Shown here: piece after piece, positions 6,560 through 13,083 of the stretch
Position numbering within the stretch: the first letter of the stretch is position 1
How the letters are laid out: the number at the start of each line of letters is the position of its first letter
NCBI GenBank assembly: GCA_023433685.1
Contig: JAEYUD010000179.1
Coordinates: forward strand, 1-13,122
Direction of reading: 5' to 3'
Length of the DNA: 13,122 nt
Source: Bacteroidota bacterium
GTDB lineage: Bacteria > Bacteroidota > Ignavibacteria > Ignavibacteriales > Ignavibacteriaceae
Notes under the pieces: model-generated
The model's input: the letters and a program-made list of their open reading frames with translations, nothing else
The model's database searches: none
What the model was told of the DNA's origin: nothing
Translations under genes and position numbers: made by a program

Positions 6560-7537
6560 ATGAATTCCCGATTTTTAGCCGCCATTATCTTTCTTCTATC
6601 GACAACCATTGCGTCCGCTCAGGATGCAATCCCTCCCGTGCCATTAAAACTACCGGATATGGTATTAGTGGAGGGTGGCACATTCAGAATGGGTTCTTCG
6701 AAGGAGAGTAAACCCATCGACTGGTCAGCACTTCCAGGATTTCAGGCTACAGTTCCCTCTTTCCATATTTCACGGTTCGAGTTGACCTGGGGCGAGTTCA
6801 AGGAATTTATTGATGCCACCGGCTACAAAACAACAGCAGAACTGACAGATTCAAGTTATGTGAAATCAAAGGATGACTTTACGAAGGCTAAAGGCGTTAA
6901 CTGGCGTCACGACGAATGGGGCGACCCAAGAGACACGGCAAAGCGCGACCTGCCGGTGGTTCACTTAAGCTGGTATGACGCAGTTGAATTCTGCAACTGG
7001 CTTAGTAAAAGGGATGGCTTTACACCGGTTTATACGGTCAACCGCGGTGTTGTGGATACCGCTAACAAGAGCGAATACGATCCATTCAAGTGGACAGTGA
7101 CCTGGAATGAGAATGTTCCGAATCCCGGATACCGCCTCCCAACGGAAGCCGAATGGGAGTTCGCCTCCCGGGGTGGAAACCTTTCAAAAGGTTTCATCTT
7201 CAGCGGCAGTAACTCACTGGAAGAGGTGGCAGAGATATCACCGGGCTACGGTCCGGAAAAAAGGAGAGGGGTTGTGCCTGTTAATGGTTTCGAACCGAAT
7301 GAACTCGGCATACACAACATGAGCGGAAATGTGATGGAATGGTGCTGGGACAGATTCGGCGACTATACAAACGAACCAAAAACCAACCCGAAAGGGGTTG
7401 AATCGGGGGATTGGCGAGTAAGGCGCGGAGGATGCTGGTACGGTCTCGGTAGCGATGGCTGGAACACAAGAAGAGGAGGCTACTCCGCCAGCGAAACTTT
7501 CTTCCTCATGGGGATGAGATTAGCCAAATCGAAATAA
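6560..7537 (+). CDS. Exported FGE-sulfatase/SUMF1-fold protein without catalytic cysteines
   Basis: 325 residues with a signal peptide (cleavage near ASA-Q21) followed by a single formylglycine-generating-enzyme (SUMF1) domain. Signature blocks in order are VEGGTFRMGS at 37-46, FHISRFELTWGEFKEFI at 68-84, LSWYDAVEFCNWLSKRDG at 136-153, GYRLPTEAEWEFASRGG at 190-206, NELGIHNMSGNVMEWCWD at 247-264, RRGGCWYG at 288-295 and GMRLAKSK at the end. In true FGE the copper-binding cysteines (C336 and C341 in human SUMF1) follow the RGGS motif; here the aligned positions are G295 and G300, so sulfatase activation is not expected. It more likely serves as a secreted structural, ligand-binding or lipoprotein-like module. 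No sulfatase gene is nearby. It is transcribed divergently from the S9 peptidase with its own promoter and ends 3 bp before an 8-bp tandem array. Confidence 0.9.
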   Translation: MNSRFLAAIIFLLSTTIASAQDAIPPVPLKLPDMVLVEGGTFRMGSSKESKPIDWSALPGFQATVPSFHISRFELTWGEFKEFIDATGYKTTAELTDSSYVKSKDDFTKAKGVNWRHDEWGDPRDTAKRDLPVVHLSWYDAVEFCNWLSKRDGFTPVYTVNRGVVDTANKSEYDPFKWTVTWNENVPNPGYRLPTEAEWEFASRGGNLSKGFIFSGSNSLEEVAEISPGYGPEKRRGVVPVNGFEPNELGIHNMSGNVMEWCWDRFGDYTNEPKTNPKGVESGDWRVRRGGCWYGLGSDGWNTRRGGYSASETFFLMGMRLAKSK

Positions 7538-7540
7538 CAA

Positions 7541-7660
7541 AGTCTCGGAGTCTCGGAGTCTCGGAGTTTCGGAGTCTCGAAGTTTCGAAGTCACGGAGTT
7601 TCGGAGTCTCGAAGTCTCGAAGTTCCAGTGACTACGAGACTCTGTGACTCTATGACTTTA
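7541..7660. repeat. 8-bp tandem array AGTCTCGG with an inverted right end, between convergent genes
   Basis: Ten units of AGTCTCGG and variants (AGTTTCGG, AGTCTCGA, AGTTTCGA, AGTCACGG) run from 7541 to 7620, with a transitional unit at 7621-7628. The array then switches to the complementary sense (TGACTACG, AGACTCTG, TGACTCTA, TGACTTTA at 7629-7660). The left end begins 3 bp after the TAA of the SUMF-like gene. The right end includes the TAA of the T9SS protein (7658-7660, minus). Each gene is thus followed, in its own reading direction, by AGTC-type octamers. The two halves can pair as an imperfect hairpin that would serve both genes, the only obvious candidate for termination here. Confidence 0.95.
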
Positions 7661-9523
7661 TTTTGTATATATCAATTTCTTTGACCCGCTGTAATCCCCG
7701 GTTTCCAGACGGTAGACGTAAACACCCGAAGGGAGTACCTGTCGCGTTTTTGACAGATCAAGTTCAACCTCATGCACACCGGCATTTTTGTAACCGTTAA
7801 CCAACGTGGTTACAAGGTTACCCGTGATATCATAAACTTTCAGTGATACCCAACCTCCTTTGGGTATCTCAAACGATACCACAGTTGAACTGCCACCGGA
7901 GAACGGATTCGGGTAGTTCTGGAAAAGTTCATATCCGGCAGGGTGTGAAAGATCGACTGTAACTTCATTTGAGTAAGTGAAACTGCCGTTCAGATCAACC
8001 TGTTTTAGCCGGTATTTGAAGTATCCAGCCTCATCCCTTTTGTCTTCAAAATAGTAGCGTACCGGAGAAAGTGAAGTTCCCTTCCCCTGCACGAATCCTA
8101 CGGTTGTCCAGATGACCGTTTTTTCGGATGGCGCGGTGAGTTTGGCTCTTTCAATCTCGAAACCGTGGTTATTAACTTCAGTACCTGTTTGCCAATTCAG
8201 AAAAACAGTTTTCTCTTCAACAGTGGCAGAAAAACCGGTAAGCTCAACCGGTACCACGGCTGATGAATCAAAGAATGGTGCCGTCCAAACTGTGAGGGAT
8301 GTGTTGTCGGCACGGGTCCAAACGGGATAAACCCTCCCCTGATACGCGGTAATTCCGGAGTAATCGCCAAAGAAAACAGAGGAGGAAGGATTAAAACTTG
8401 TCTCGCTTATTTTGAAGTTCTGCCAGGTTAATCCGCCGTCGGCCGACTTGGCTATGTAAACATCAGTGTTGTTCAGAGTGGTAGCCCGCCTGTCGTAAAA
8501 CACACAATATAAAACGCCGGTCGCCTGATCAATCGCCAACCAGTTGAAGAATTGATGCAGGCTGGTATTGTCATCGTTTACTTGAATCGGCTGGCTCCAT
8601 GTCTCCCCACCGTCGGTTGATCTGGCGATGAAGACATCGGTGTTACCTGAACCGCTTCTCTGGTCAGACCAGTTAATATAGATATTTCCACGGTAAAGCC
8701 CCCGGGAAGTGTCGCAAACTGTCACCGGTAAACCATTGCACCTGTAAATTCCCGGGATAGCAAAATCCCATCCGCCGGGAATATTGGAGACAAATTTATC
8801 GGTTCCAAACGTTTGCCCACCATCGAGTGACTTGTCGAAAAGCAAGCCGTAAGGTCCCACCCAGGCTACATACACCTCACCGTTTGGTCCCACCGCCGGA
8901 ACAGCTCCTTCTACAGTATTGTCTTCATCAATGCAGTCACCGCTTTTATCGCTGATCTTTACCGGGGTCATCCATGTGATACCGGCGTCTGTACTTCTGC
9001 TGAAAAGGATCCGTGAACTGTCGGAGGAAGCACCACTTCCATAATTGTCGAACTCCGTCCATGCCATGTACAGGTTGCCTTTGTATAGTTGACTATGGTA
9101 GTCAGCGGCGAGCCATTCCTTGTCCTGCTCTTTTGGAGGTGTAAGACCGACACCCGCGCCATCGTTCCAGGATGTGCCGTTATCTGTAGAGCGTTGAACA
9201 ACTATTCTATCGATCCAGTAACCGCTGGTGGGGTTAGACAGGTGACCATAATAAAGGTAACCGCGGTGATCATAGATCAGACATGGATCGCCCCAAACAC
9301 CAAGGGAAGAGGTCATGCTCTTTTGAGTCCAGGTTGCTCCCCGGTTGGTCGATTTGTAAAAATAGCTGATGTTCGAACCAACTGTGACAACATCAGGATT
9401 CAAAGGATTTAAGGCAATTGATGTCTCATTCGGACTCGATGTGTTCGCCGCCGATACCCGAATGTTCGGTATCTGTGCCATCACACCGGCTGCCAATAAC
9501 AAATAAATAATTAAAGTTTTCAT
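7658..9523 (-). CDS. Secreted Asp-box (BNR) beta-propeller protein with T9SS type A sorting domain
   Basis: 621 residues. The signal peptide is MKTLIIYLLLAAGVMA followed by Q. A sialidase-like six-bladed propeller fills about residues 20-420, with six Asp-box motifs of the form S-x-D-x-G-x-T-W/F at about 58-65, 112-119, 177-184, 232-239, 302-309 and 359-367 (for example RSTDGGETW). A fibronectin-like linker covers about 425-525 (VVPVELTGFSA, then YRLKQVDLNGSFTYSN). The C-terminal sorting domain starts at FQNYPNPFSGG (534-544) and ends GVYVYRLETG plus KKLIYTK, the signal recognised by the type IX secretion system in Bacteroidota and relatives. It should therefore be exported to the cell surface or medium. 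Asp boxes are structural, and I see no clear sialidase FRIP motif or catalytic set, so hydrolase activity is not claimed. It lies 105 bp after pdxJ on the same strand. Confidence 0.92.
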   Translation of the reverse strand: MKTLIIYLLLAAGVMAQIPNIRVSAANTSSPNETSIALNPLNPDVVTVGSNISYFYKSTNRGATWTQKSMTSSLGVWGDPCLIYDHRGYLYYGHLSNPTSGYWIDRIVVQRSTDNGTSWNDGAGVGLTPPKEQDKEWLAADYHSQLYKGNLYMAWTEFDNYGSGASSDSSRILFSRSTDAGITWMTPVKISDKSGDCIDEDNTVEGAVPAVGPNGEVYVAWVGPYGLLFDKSLDGGQTFGTDKFVSNIPGGWDFAIPGIYRCNGLPVTVCDTSRGLYRGNIYINWSDQRSGSGNTDVFIARSTDGGETWSQPIQVNDDNTSLHQFFNWLAIDQATGVLYCVFYDRRATTLNNTDVYIAKSADGGLTWQNFKISETSFNPSSSVFFGDYSGITAYQGRVYPVWTRADNTSLTVWTAPFFDSSAVVPVELTGFSATVEEKTVFLNWQTGTEVNNHGFEIERAKLTAPSEKTVIWTTVGFVQGKGTSLSPVRYYFEDKRDEAGYFKYRLKQVDLNGSFTYSNEVTVDLSHPAGYELFQNYPNPFSGGSSTVVSFEIPKGGWVSLKVYDITGNLVTTLVNGYKNAGVHEVELDLSKTRQVLPSGVYVYRLETGDYSGSKKLIYTK

Positions 9524-9597
9524 TCTATTTCAGGTTTTAAAAAGTTGTAATGCCACCCGCTCACCCCGCCGGGACATTTTCAAGCTGAAGGAATTCA

Positions 9598-9646
9598 CCT
9601 CCAACCTCTAACCTCTGCCCGATAACCTCTAACCTCTAACCTCTAA
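9598..9646. repeat. 7-bp tandem array CCTCTAA that overlaps the 3' end of pdxJ
   Basis: Units are CCTCCAA (9598-9604), CCTCTAA (9605-9611), a degenerate 14-bp stretch (9612-9625), then three perfect CCTCTAA units (9626-9646). The three perfect units include the pdxJ stop codon (9629-9631, TAG on minus) and its last five codons, which encode LEVRG. On the coding strand the unit is TTAGAGG, so it carries a TAG every 7 bp. Confidence 0.92.
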
Positions 9647-10348
9647 CAGTCCGATCATCTCTCTGACAGCCTGATTTATCCCCACGAACATGGCGCGAGC
9701 CACCACCGCGTGACCGATACTGACCTCATCAATCGTGTGGATCGAGCGGAAAAGTTTGATATTATGGTAGTCAAGTCCATGACCCGCGTTCACGATCAAA
9801 CCGTTATTATGCGCGTAGAGAGCGGCAGCCTCGATCCTGTCGAGTTCTTCGGATATTTTTTCATCGGTTTTGGCTTCAGCATAAACCCCGGTGTGGATCT
9901 CGATCATATCCGCGCCCGTTTCAAGAGAGGCATCTATCTGGCTGTTAAGAGGCTCAATGAAGAGTGAAACCTTTATACCGGCATCATGAAGACGTTTATT
10001 CGTCTCCTTGATTTTCTCGAGGTTGGCTATCACATCGAGGCCCCCTTCGGTAGTGAGCTCCTGTCTTTTTTCCGGAACGAGTGTCGCCATCTCCGGTTTC
10101 ACTTCGCAGGCTATTTTAATTATTTCCTCGTTCGCTGCCATCTCAAGATCGAGCTTGGTTTTAATAACCTGCCTGAGGATGTGAACATCCTTGTCTTTGA
10201 TGTGCCGCCTGTCTTCACGGAGGTGCACAACTATCCCGTCAGCTCCGGCTTGCTCCGCTATTAACGCGGCAAGAACAGGGTCAGGCTCAACACCGCCACG
10301 GGCGTTACGAATTGTAGCAAAATGATCTATATTTAAACAAAAACGCAT
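9629..10348 (-). CDS. pdxJ: Pyridoxine 5'-phosphate synthase
   Basis: PdxJ condenses 3-amino-2-oxopropyl phosphate with 1-deoxy-D-xylulose 5-phosphate to make pyridoxine 5'-phosphate, the last step of the DXP-dependent vitamin B6 route, in the cytosol. The 239-residue TIM barrel has the full set of family blocks: NIDHFATIRNARG (6-18), EQAGADGIVVHLREDRRHI (32-50), LVPEKRQELTTEGGLD (89-104), SLFIEPLN, EIHTGVYAEAKTDE, VNAGHGLDYHN and SIGHAVVARAMFVGI. Length and ends match the E. coli enzyme, which as I recall also ends in LEARG. AAGGA lies 7 bases before the ATG at 10348, supporting this start. The last five codons and the stop are made of a 7-bp tandem repeat that continues past the gene. Its PLP product could serve the class V enzyme in this window, but the genes are not adjacent and no special link is implied. 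Confidence 0.97.
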   Translation of the reverse strand: MRFCLNIDHFATIRNARGGVEPDPVLAALIAEQAGADGIVVHLREDRRHIKDKDVHILRQVIKTKLDLEMAANEEIIKIACEVKPEMATLVPEKRQELTTEGGLDVIANLEKIKETNKRLHDAGIKVSLFIEPLNSQIDASLETGADMIEIHTGVYAEAKTDEKISEELDRIEAAALYAHNNGLIVNAGHGLDYHNIKLFRSIHTIDEVSIGHAVVARAMFVGINQAVREMIGLLEVRG

Positions 10349-10473
10349 CTCAATTTCCTTGAAAATTTATTCTAACTCGAAGTTTAAACATACAAACGAT
10401 ATCCAATAAGGCAAAATCAACATTGACTACCCCGGAAACTCAATTCAGGGAACAAAATTCACTTCTTCTTTCG

Positions 10474-10481
10474 TATAATTG
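10474..10481 (+). promoter_or_regulatory. Possible promoter TATAATTG for the YD-repeat gene pair
   Basis: TATAATTG differs from TAnnTTTG at one position and also contains a TATAAT hexamer. It lies 57 bp before the ATG at 10538, in the 189-bp divergent gap from pdxJ. That gap is AT-rich and shows no gene or repeat. A purine-rich GAAGAG at 10521-10526 is a weak ribosome binding site. Confidence 0.4.
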
Positions 10482-10537
10482 CAGTGCAAAATATTCAATA
10501 ATAAATTTATTCAATAAATAGAAGAGTAACGTATAAC

Positions 10538-11398
10538 ATGAAGAAACTCATCCTCTTTTTCATCATCTCATTTATTTCAATGAACGCTCAGACAATGCTT
10601 CCTTGTATGGAGAAGCAGACGCCGGAATTCAAGAAATACCTGATTGATCACACGATATTTACGATATGGGAGACGCAGGCCAACTGCCTCAAATCGTTCG
10701 ATACCCCCGGCGATCCAGTGGGTGAAAGCTTTTTTGAGTTTGACGGCAATGGAAATCTCCTGAAAGCCACATACAAAGCACCGCAAATGCAGGTTGTTTC
10801 GATCGACAGTTTTGTTTACGACCAGAAATTCGTTCTTAAAACTGTTGTATCATACGATCTTGTGAACGTGTATGCTGAAGGAAAAGGAAGCAAGACGATA
10901 AGGGAAGTGTCGTACGACAACGCGGGTCGCTTTTCAAAAATAAAGATATATTCACTTACCGGTAACAAACGGGAAGACCTGGGGTACTATGAGTATGAGT
11001 ATAATCAGGATGGAACTATCAAAAAAGTGAGCGACAGAACAAAATTTAATATTTATGGCGAAGCAATGCCGCAGACTGATTATTTCTATGCCAACGGTAA
11101 ATTAATCAAAGAAGAATCGGCAGTAAGAACCGCCGAACATGAATATGATGCCGCGGGAAGAAAGATAAGAACTGTTGAATCGCTTGAAGGAAATGACGGC
11201 TATACCCTGGAGTACTTATACGACAAATCGGGAAATTTGATCGAAGAGAGATCGTCAGGATTAATGACAAAGGGTTCAACATTGTATGAGTACGACTTTG
11301 AAGGCAAACTCAAATATAAAAAGGAATCATTCAGTATCAGCGGGGATACTCCAAGCCTTACCCTAACCGAGTATTTTTACAACTTTCAGATGGAATAG
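10538..11398 (+). CDS. Exported YD-repeat protein, first of a tandem pair, unknown function
   Basis: 286 residues. A signal peptide (MKKLILFFIISFISMNA, then Q) is followed by about seven YD/RHS-like beta units with the pattern (Y/F)-(D/N)-x2-G-x-(L/I/F), for example FDGNGNLLKA (68-77), SYDNAGRFSKI (125-135), EYDAAGRKIRTV (202-213), LYDKSGNLIEER (227-238) and EYDFEGKLKYKKE (251-263). Such repeats normally build the shell of RHS/YD-repeat proteins and wall-associated proteins. Here there is no toxin domain, no RHS core motif and no T9SS tail, so it is probably a small periplasmic or surface beta-sheet protein. It shares an N-terminal pattern (P-x2-EK-x-TPE, then DTPG) with the next gene, 3 bp downstream, and the two are surely co-transcribed. 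No specific function can be assigned. Confidence 0.83.
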   Translation: MKKLILFFIISFISMNAQTMLPCMEKQTPEFKKYLIDHTIFTIWETQANCLKSFDTPGDPVGESFFEFDGNGNLLKATYKAPQMQVVSIDSFVYDQKFVLKTVVSYDLVNVYAEGKGSKTIREVSYDNAGRFSKIKIYSLTGNKREDLGYYEYEYNQDGTIKKVSDRTKFNIYGEAMPQTDYFYANGKLIKEESAVRTAEHEYDAAGRKIRTVESLEGNDGYTLEYLYDKSGNLIEERSSGLMTKGSTLYEYDFEGKLKYKKESFSISGDTPSLTLTEYFYNFQME

Positions 11399-11401
11399 CC
11401 G

Positions 11402-12238
11402 ATGAGATCAATTATTATTGCGGTGTTAATGGTCGCGGGTGTACTCGCGCAGGATTTTATTCCTTTTCATGAGAAGCTTACACCCGAATGGCAGAAAAAA
11501 ATTGCAAAAGCCGGCATTTCCCGGGAAATAGATTATATCGATACCCCTGGTTTCGACGTGAAGGATGGTGATTTACCAGGTTATTTCTCAACTTTCGTAT
11601 ATGATCAGAACGGAAAACTCACATTTGCCGCGCAGAAATTGCAGACCGATGAAAAAGCATCGGAATATGAGTTTAAGTACGGCGAATCGGGTGACCTCCA
11701 AGAGATAACCATGAGTTGGAGCGACAATTTTAATAATGCCACAAAATTTGTGTATAGCTTCACATACGATGAAGGAAAATTAAGTTATGTCGCACGGTTT
11801 GATGGTATTGAAGAAGTTGGTGGTGCCACACTTCAATGGCTGTACGTTTATGGTTCAAATGGTAAACCAACTGAAATAACCGCGAAACACTTCCCGTCAC
11901 CTGAAAGTGGTATGTTTGATGAGCTTGGCAAATACCTTTTCGATTCACAAGGTAGGATCAAGAGTTATATTTCAGGTGATCTGAAAGTAAGTTATTCATA
12001 CGACTCCCGGGGCAACCTCTCTGAAGTTGTAAAAGAATCAGGGAATATAAAAATTGTTACCGTAAACACTTATGATAAAAACGGAAACCTGATGAAGTCA
12101 TCAAATACCGGTGATGCCGCGGAATCCTTTGAAACTTACACCATCAATGCCCAAGGCTTCCCTGAGAAGAAAACCACGCTTATTAAAATGACGGGGCTCC
12201 CGGACGAAACCGTTAACTATCTTTACTATTACGAGTGA
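11402..12238 (+). CDS. Exported YD-repeat protein, second of a tandem pair (paralogue), unknown function
   Basis: 278 residues. The signal peptide is MRSIIIAVLMVAGVLA followed by Q. About eight YD-like units follow, including VYDQNGKLTF (66-75), TYDEGKLSYV (121-130), LFDSQGRIKSY (179-189), SYDSRGNLSEVV (199-210) and TYDKNGNLMKS (223-233). The mature N-terminus PFHEKLTPEWQKK aligns with PCMEKQTPEFKK of the preceding protein, and both continue to a DTPG motif and then the first YD unit, so the genes look like an old tandem duplication. The ATG lies 3 bp after the upstream stop with no independent strong ribosome binding site, indicating translational coupling. It ends in aromatic residues (YLYYYE) without a sorting signal. 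Location is inferred to be periplasm or outer membrane surface, and function is unknown. Confidence 0.83.
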   Translation: MRSIIIAVLMVAGVLAQDFIPFHEKLTPEWQKKIAKAGISREIDYIDTPGFDVKDGDLPGYFSTFVYDQNGKLTFAAQKLQTDEKASEYEFKYGESGDLQEITMSWSDNFNNATKFVYSFTYDEGKLSYVARFDGIEEVGGATLQWLYVYGSNGKPTEITAKHFPSPESGMFDELGKYLFDSQGRIKSYISGDLKVSYSYDSRGNLSEVVKESGNIKIVTVNTYDKNGNLMKSSNTGDAAESFETYTINAQGFPEKKTTLIKMTGLPDETVNYLYYYE

Positions 12239-12286
12239 TATCCCTGCCCGTACTCTTTCCACATTTTTAAATACCCGACAATTTAT

Positions 12287-12341
12287 TCAACATTCAGCAT
12301 CAGATAAACCATCCGGTGCTGAATGTTGATTCTCACCGGAT
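12287..12341. terminator. Two overlapping inverted repeats between convergent genes (possible terminator)
   Basis: Arm pair A, a 13-bp perfect stem, is 12287-12299 with 12317-12329 (TCAACATTCAGCA and its complement) around a 17-base loop. Arm pair B, 8 bp, is ATCCGGTG (12311-12318) with CACCGGAT (12334-12341). The left arm of B begins in the loop of A and overlaps A's right arm by 2 bases, so full A and B stems exclude each other, or a shortened B would make a pseudoknot. The site lies between the convergent YD gene and the glycosylase gene. It lacks a proper T run on either side, so a standard intrinsic terminator is only one reading. Confidence 0.55.
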
Positions 12342-12365
12342 AAAAACCAGGAAGTTCAGTTTACT

Positions 12366-13079
12366 TCAAAGTTTATCGATCAGTAGAAATCCTGAAAAAG
12401 GGTATTTCTTTCCGCCGTCGTGCATATTCTTTTCGCTGTAGTCACAGATTGTGAAGAGGGGGCAATGCGGGCAGTCGGGCGCGGTGGGCCTGCAGAATTC
12501 CCGCCCTAAAAGGATCAGATTGCTGTGGAAGCTGTGGGCAAGTCCCTCAGGTATATTACCCAGAAGAGTGAAGAAGGTCTTTTCAGGTTGATTTGATTCA
12601 GTAAGACCGAGTCTGCCTGCCGTCCGGTTCACATGCGTATCTACGGGACAAATATTCCTGTGAAGTGAAAAGAGAAGCACGCATGAAGCGGTTTTAAGAC
12701 CCACCCCTTTGTAAGAAGTGAGCTCTTTGAACAGATACTCATCCCCCATTTCCCGGGCATGATCAAGATCAAGCCTCCCCTTTCGTTCATACAGATCGTC
12801 AAGCACACCTTTAATTGCTTCCGCCTTTTGTTTTGGCAGTCCCGCAATTTTAATTACTTCCATCAATTCCGGAGTGGAGGCGAGACGCACTTCCTCCCAC
12901 GACCTGTAGGTGGCACGCAGGTTATTGTACGCCTTCCACGAATTATTATCATTTGTGTTTTGCGTCAGAATAGTGCCAATAAGCACATCAAGCGGGTCTT
13001 GCGGCACTTCACTCCGCTTCGGGATTCCGTAATACTCCCGCAGGAGCGTATCAATTCTTTTTATTTTGTCAGAGAGCAT
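12366..13079 (-). CDS. nth: Endonuclease III-family DNA glycosylase/AP lyase with 4Fe-4S cluster
   Basis: HhH-GPD base-excision repair enzyme of 237 residues (E. coli Nth has 211). The helix-hairpin-helix segment SYKGVGLKTASCVLL at 122-136 contains the lyase lysine K129. CPVDTHVNRTAGRLGL at 144-159 contains the catalytic aspartate D147. The cluster ligands C196, C203, C206 and C212 have the exact C-x6-C-x2-C-x5-C spacing. With both K and D present it should excise oxidised pyrimidines and cut the abasic strand. The N-terminal ILTQNTND differs from the LSAQATD of classical Nth and recalls the LTQNT of MagIII-like 3-methyladenine glycosylases, so the substrate may differ and the symbol is a family-level assignment. 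The ATG at 13079 is directly preceded by repeat sequence with no ribosome binding site. The internal family alignment still supports a start at or near here. Confidence 0.88.
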   Translation of the reverse strand: MLSDKIKRIDTLLREYYGIPKRSEVPQDPLDVLIGTILTQNTNDNNSWKAYNNLRATYRSWEEVRLASTPELMEVIKIAGLPKQKAEAIKGVLDDLYERKGRLDLDHAREMGDEYLFKELTSYKGVGLKTASCVLLFSLHRNICPVDTHVNRTAGRLGLTESNQPEKTFFTLLGNIPEGLAHSFHSNLILLGREFCRPTAPDCPHCPLFTICDYSEKNMHDGGKKYPFSGFLLIDKL

Positions 13080-13083
13080 GGGT

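Noticed and set aside
6560..7537. Sulfatase-activating enzyme as a firm function
   Set aside because: The two copper-binding cysteines are absent and no sulfatase gene is nearby.
7658..9523. Annotation as an active sialidase
   Set aside because: Asp boxes are structural and shared by many propellers. No FRIP motif or convincing catalytic set was seen.
9524..9597. Promoter for the T9SS protein
   Set aside because: No TAnnTTTG or classical -10/-35 pair was found; it may be transcribed from pdxJ, 105 bp upstream.
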